DNA from: Collinsella sp. | GTDB lineage: Bacteria > Actinomycetota > Coriobacteriia > Coriobacteriales > Coriobacteriaceae | NCBI GenBank assembly: GCA_019425005.1 | Contig: JAHYYK010000017.1 | Location: forward strand, 1-41,204 | Length of the DNA stretch: 41,204 nt | Reading direction: 5' to 3' | Part shown: positions 40,101 to 41,204 of the stretch, one piece after another | How the letters are laid out: each line of letters opens with the position of its first letter | Position numbering within the stretch: position 1 is the stretch's first letter | Program-made: the position numbers and the translations under genes | The notes under the pieces: generated by a model | Told to the model about the DNA's origin: nothing | The model's input: the letters and a program-made list of their open reading frames with translations, nothing else | The model's database searches: none

Positions 40101-41204
40101 TCACGCTTCGCCCCAGAATCTATGGGTGTTGCGCAGGAGCTGCGAAGTTTTGCCCTCGGCGGCCGCAACATCGGTTTCGTCAGCCTGCCAGGTCCAGTTG
40201 CCCGTGGCCACGCCCGGAACGTTCATGCGCGCGTCGTCGCCCAGTCCCAAGATATCTTGCAGCGGCATCATCACCAGGGGAGCGTCGCTTGCCAGCGCGT
40301 CGCTCATCAGCTTGGACGCCACCTCAACACCGCTCGGCACGTCGCCACCCGCAAAGGAACGCGTGCACCAACCGGCCAGCGTCGACGTATCGTGCGTCGA
40401 GGTGTACAGAATCTTGCCGGGCGTGGGATGCACACCGCAACGAACGTCGTAGTCGCTAAACTCCAGCACGTCCATGCCGGGGAAACCGCAGGTCGAAGCC
40501 ATGGCGCGAACACCGGGCGTCAAATAGCCCAGGTCCTCGGCGATAAAGTTGAGCGGACCTAGCTCGTCGTAGGCGGTCTGAAACAGGTCCTTGCCCGGGC
40601 CCGCTAGCCAGCGACCGTCGGCGCAAGCCTTGCCCGCGGGGATACTAAAGTAGCTATGGAAGCCCAGGAAGTGGTCCAGGCGCACACGGTCGTAGAGCGA
40701 GAACGCGCGACGCAGGCGGTCCATCCACCAGCGGTAGCCGTTCTGCTTCATGTGGTCCCAGCGGAACGTTGGGTTGCCCCACACCTGGCCCTCGGGCGCA
40801 AAGTTATCGGGCGGCGCACCGGAGATCTCGATTGCCTTACCGGTATCGGACAGCCAGAAGTTCTCGGGTTCGCTCCACGCATCTGCCGAATCGTCGGACA
40901 CGTACATAGGAATATCGCCGATGACCTCGATGCCCTTCTTGTGCGCGTAGTTCATGAGCTCGCACCAGGCTAGGTCAAAGCGGTACTGCATGTACGCCTG
41001 CAGCTCTGCCTCGTCGTGGAAACGCTTGTCGTCAATCAGGTGCTCGTTGTAGCGCGCGACATCCGTCGGCCAATCGTGGCGCGACTCGCCCTTAAAGTAC
41101 TTCTTAACGGCCATGTAGACGCAGTATTTCTCGAGCCAATCGGCGTTGCGATGTTTAAACGCGGTGTAGAGCGGATCGGCATCTTCGCCGCCACGGGCCT
41201 TCCA
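40101..41204 (-). CDS. malQ: 4-alpha-glucanotransferase (GH77, MalQ), 5' part outside the window
   Basis: The C-terminal 367 residues of an amylomaltase that transfers alpha-1,4-glucan segments in maltodextrin or glycogen metabolism. The frame is open to the window edge (position 41204 encodes WKARGGEDADPLY...), so the internal ATG at 41114 is not the start. GH77 catalytic residues are visible: nucleophile Asp in VRLDHFLGFHSY, acid/base Glu in NFIAEDLGYL, and the stabilising Asp in YTSTHDTSTLAGW. Also typical are EVIGDIPMYVSDDSADAW and GAPPDNFAPEGQVWGNP. The ending NTHRFWGEA is a normal C-terminus. The missing part is about the first 130-150 residues by family length. Confidence 0.92.
   Translation of the reverse strand, partial: WKARGGEDADPLYTAFKHRNADWLEKYCVYMAVKKYFKGESRHDWPTDVARYNEHLIDDKRFHDEAELQAYMQYRFDLAWCELMNYAHKKGIEVIGDIPMYVSDDSADAWSEPENFWLSDTGKAIEISGAPPDNFAPEGQVWGNPTFRWDHMKQNGYRWWMDRLRRAFSLYDRVRLDHFLGFHSYFSIPAGKACADGRWLAGPGKDLFQTAYDELGPLNFIAEDLGYLTPGVRAMASTCGFPGMDVLEFSDYDVRCGVHPTPGKILYTSTHDTSTLAGWCTRSFAGGDVPSGVEVASKLMSDALASDAPLVMMPLQDILGLGDDARMNVPGVATGNWTWQADETDVAAAEGKTSQLLRNTHRFWGEA

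Overview
The window is high-GC chromosomal DNA from an anaerobic actinobacterium. The flanking housekeeping genes, the complete anaerobic (cbi-type) cobalamin pathway and the general protein style fit the class Coriobacteriia, probably a Collinsella-like gut organism. That placement is inferred from gene content, not from a marker gene.

Layout. (1) 1-690: a TetR-type regulator. (2) 691-931: a decayed IS3-family transposase fragment. (3) 957-6491, minus strand: a five-gene operon encoding an exported CbiK-type chelatase with a twin-arginine/lipobox signal, a small lipoprotein, a substrate-binding lipoprotein, a FecCD-type permease and an ABC ATPase with an extra C-terminal domain. A cobalamin riboswitch at 6610-6750 sits in its leader. 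(4) 6950-23254, plus strand: seventeen tightly packed, mostly overlapping genes, in order cbiF, cbiD, cbiL, cbiG, cbiH, cbiE-cbiT fusion, cbiA, cobT, cobU, cobS, a cobU-like/cobC fusion, cbiB, cobD, cbiP, cobO, cbiC, cbiJ. They cover the ring-modification, amidation, adenosylation and nucleotide-loop steps. (5) 23304-23540: an IS21-family istA scrap, a 69-bp inverted-repeat element and a 4 x 21-bp tandem repeat. (6) 23529-26934, minus: a MacAB-type efflux ABC system. (7) 27067-30548, minus: an L,D-transpeptidase and an iron-sulfur L-serine ammonia-lyase. (8) 30859-32139, minus: metK, divergent from gltX (32423-33898). (9) 33988-39635, plus: priA, def, fmt, rsmB. (10) 39776-41204, minus: a small FmdB-type zinc ribbon protein and the 3' part of a 4-alpha-glucanotransferase that runs off the window.

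How it fits together. The two blocks at 957-23254 look like one functional unit: corrinoid or tetrapyrrole handling at the cell surface plus de novo B12 synthesis. They diverge from a shared region holding one recognisable B12 riboswitch, which faces the transport/chelatase side. This unit is visibly richer in GC and GC-ending codons than its surroundings and is bracketed by fragments of two unrelated insertion sequences, which suggests acquisition by transfer. Steps before sirohydrochlorin, cobalt uptake (cbiMNQO) and a cytoplasmic cobaltochelatase are not in the window, so the only chelatase seen appears to act outside the membrane.

The rest is ordinary core genome, but its intergenic gaps carry several long perfect inverted repeats (25, 29 and 24 bp arms) and two copies of a shorter inverted-repeat element, which look like MITE/REP-type elements. 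priA has a strong ribosome-binding site placed before an ATA rather than an ATG or GTG codon.
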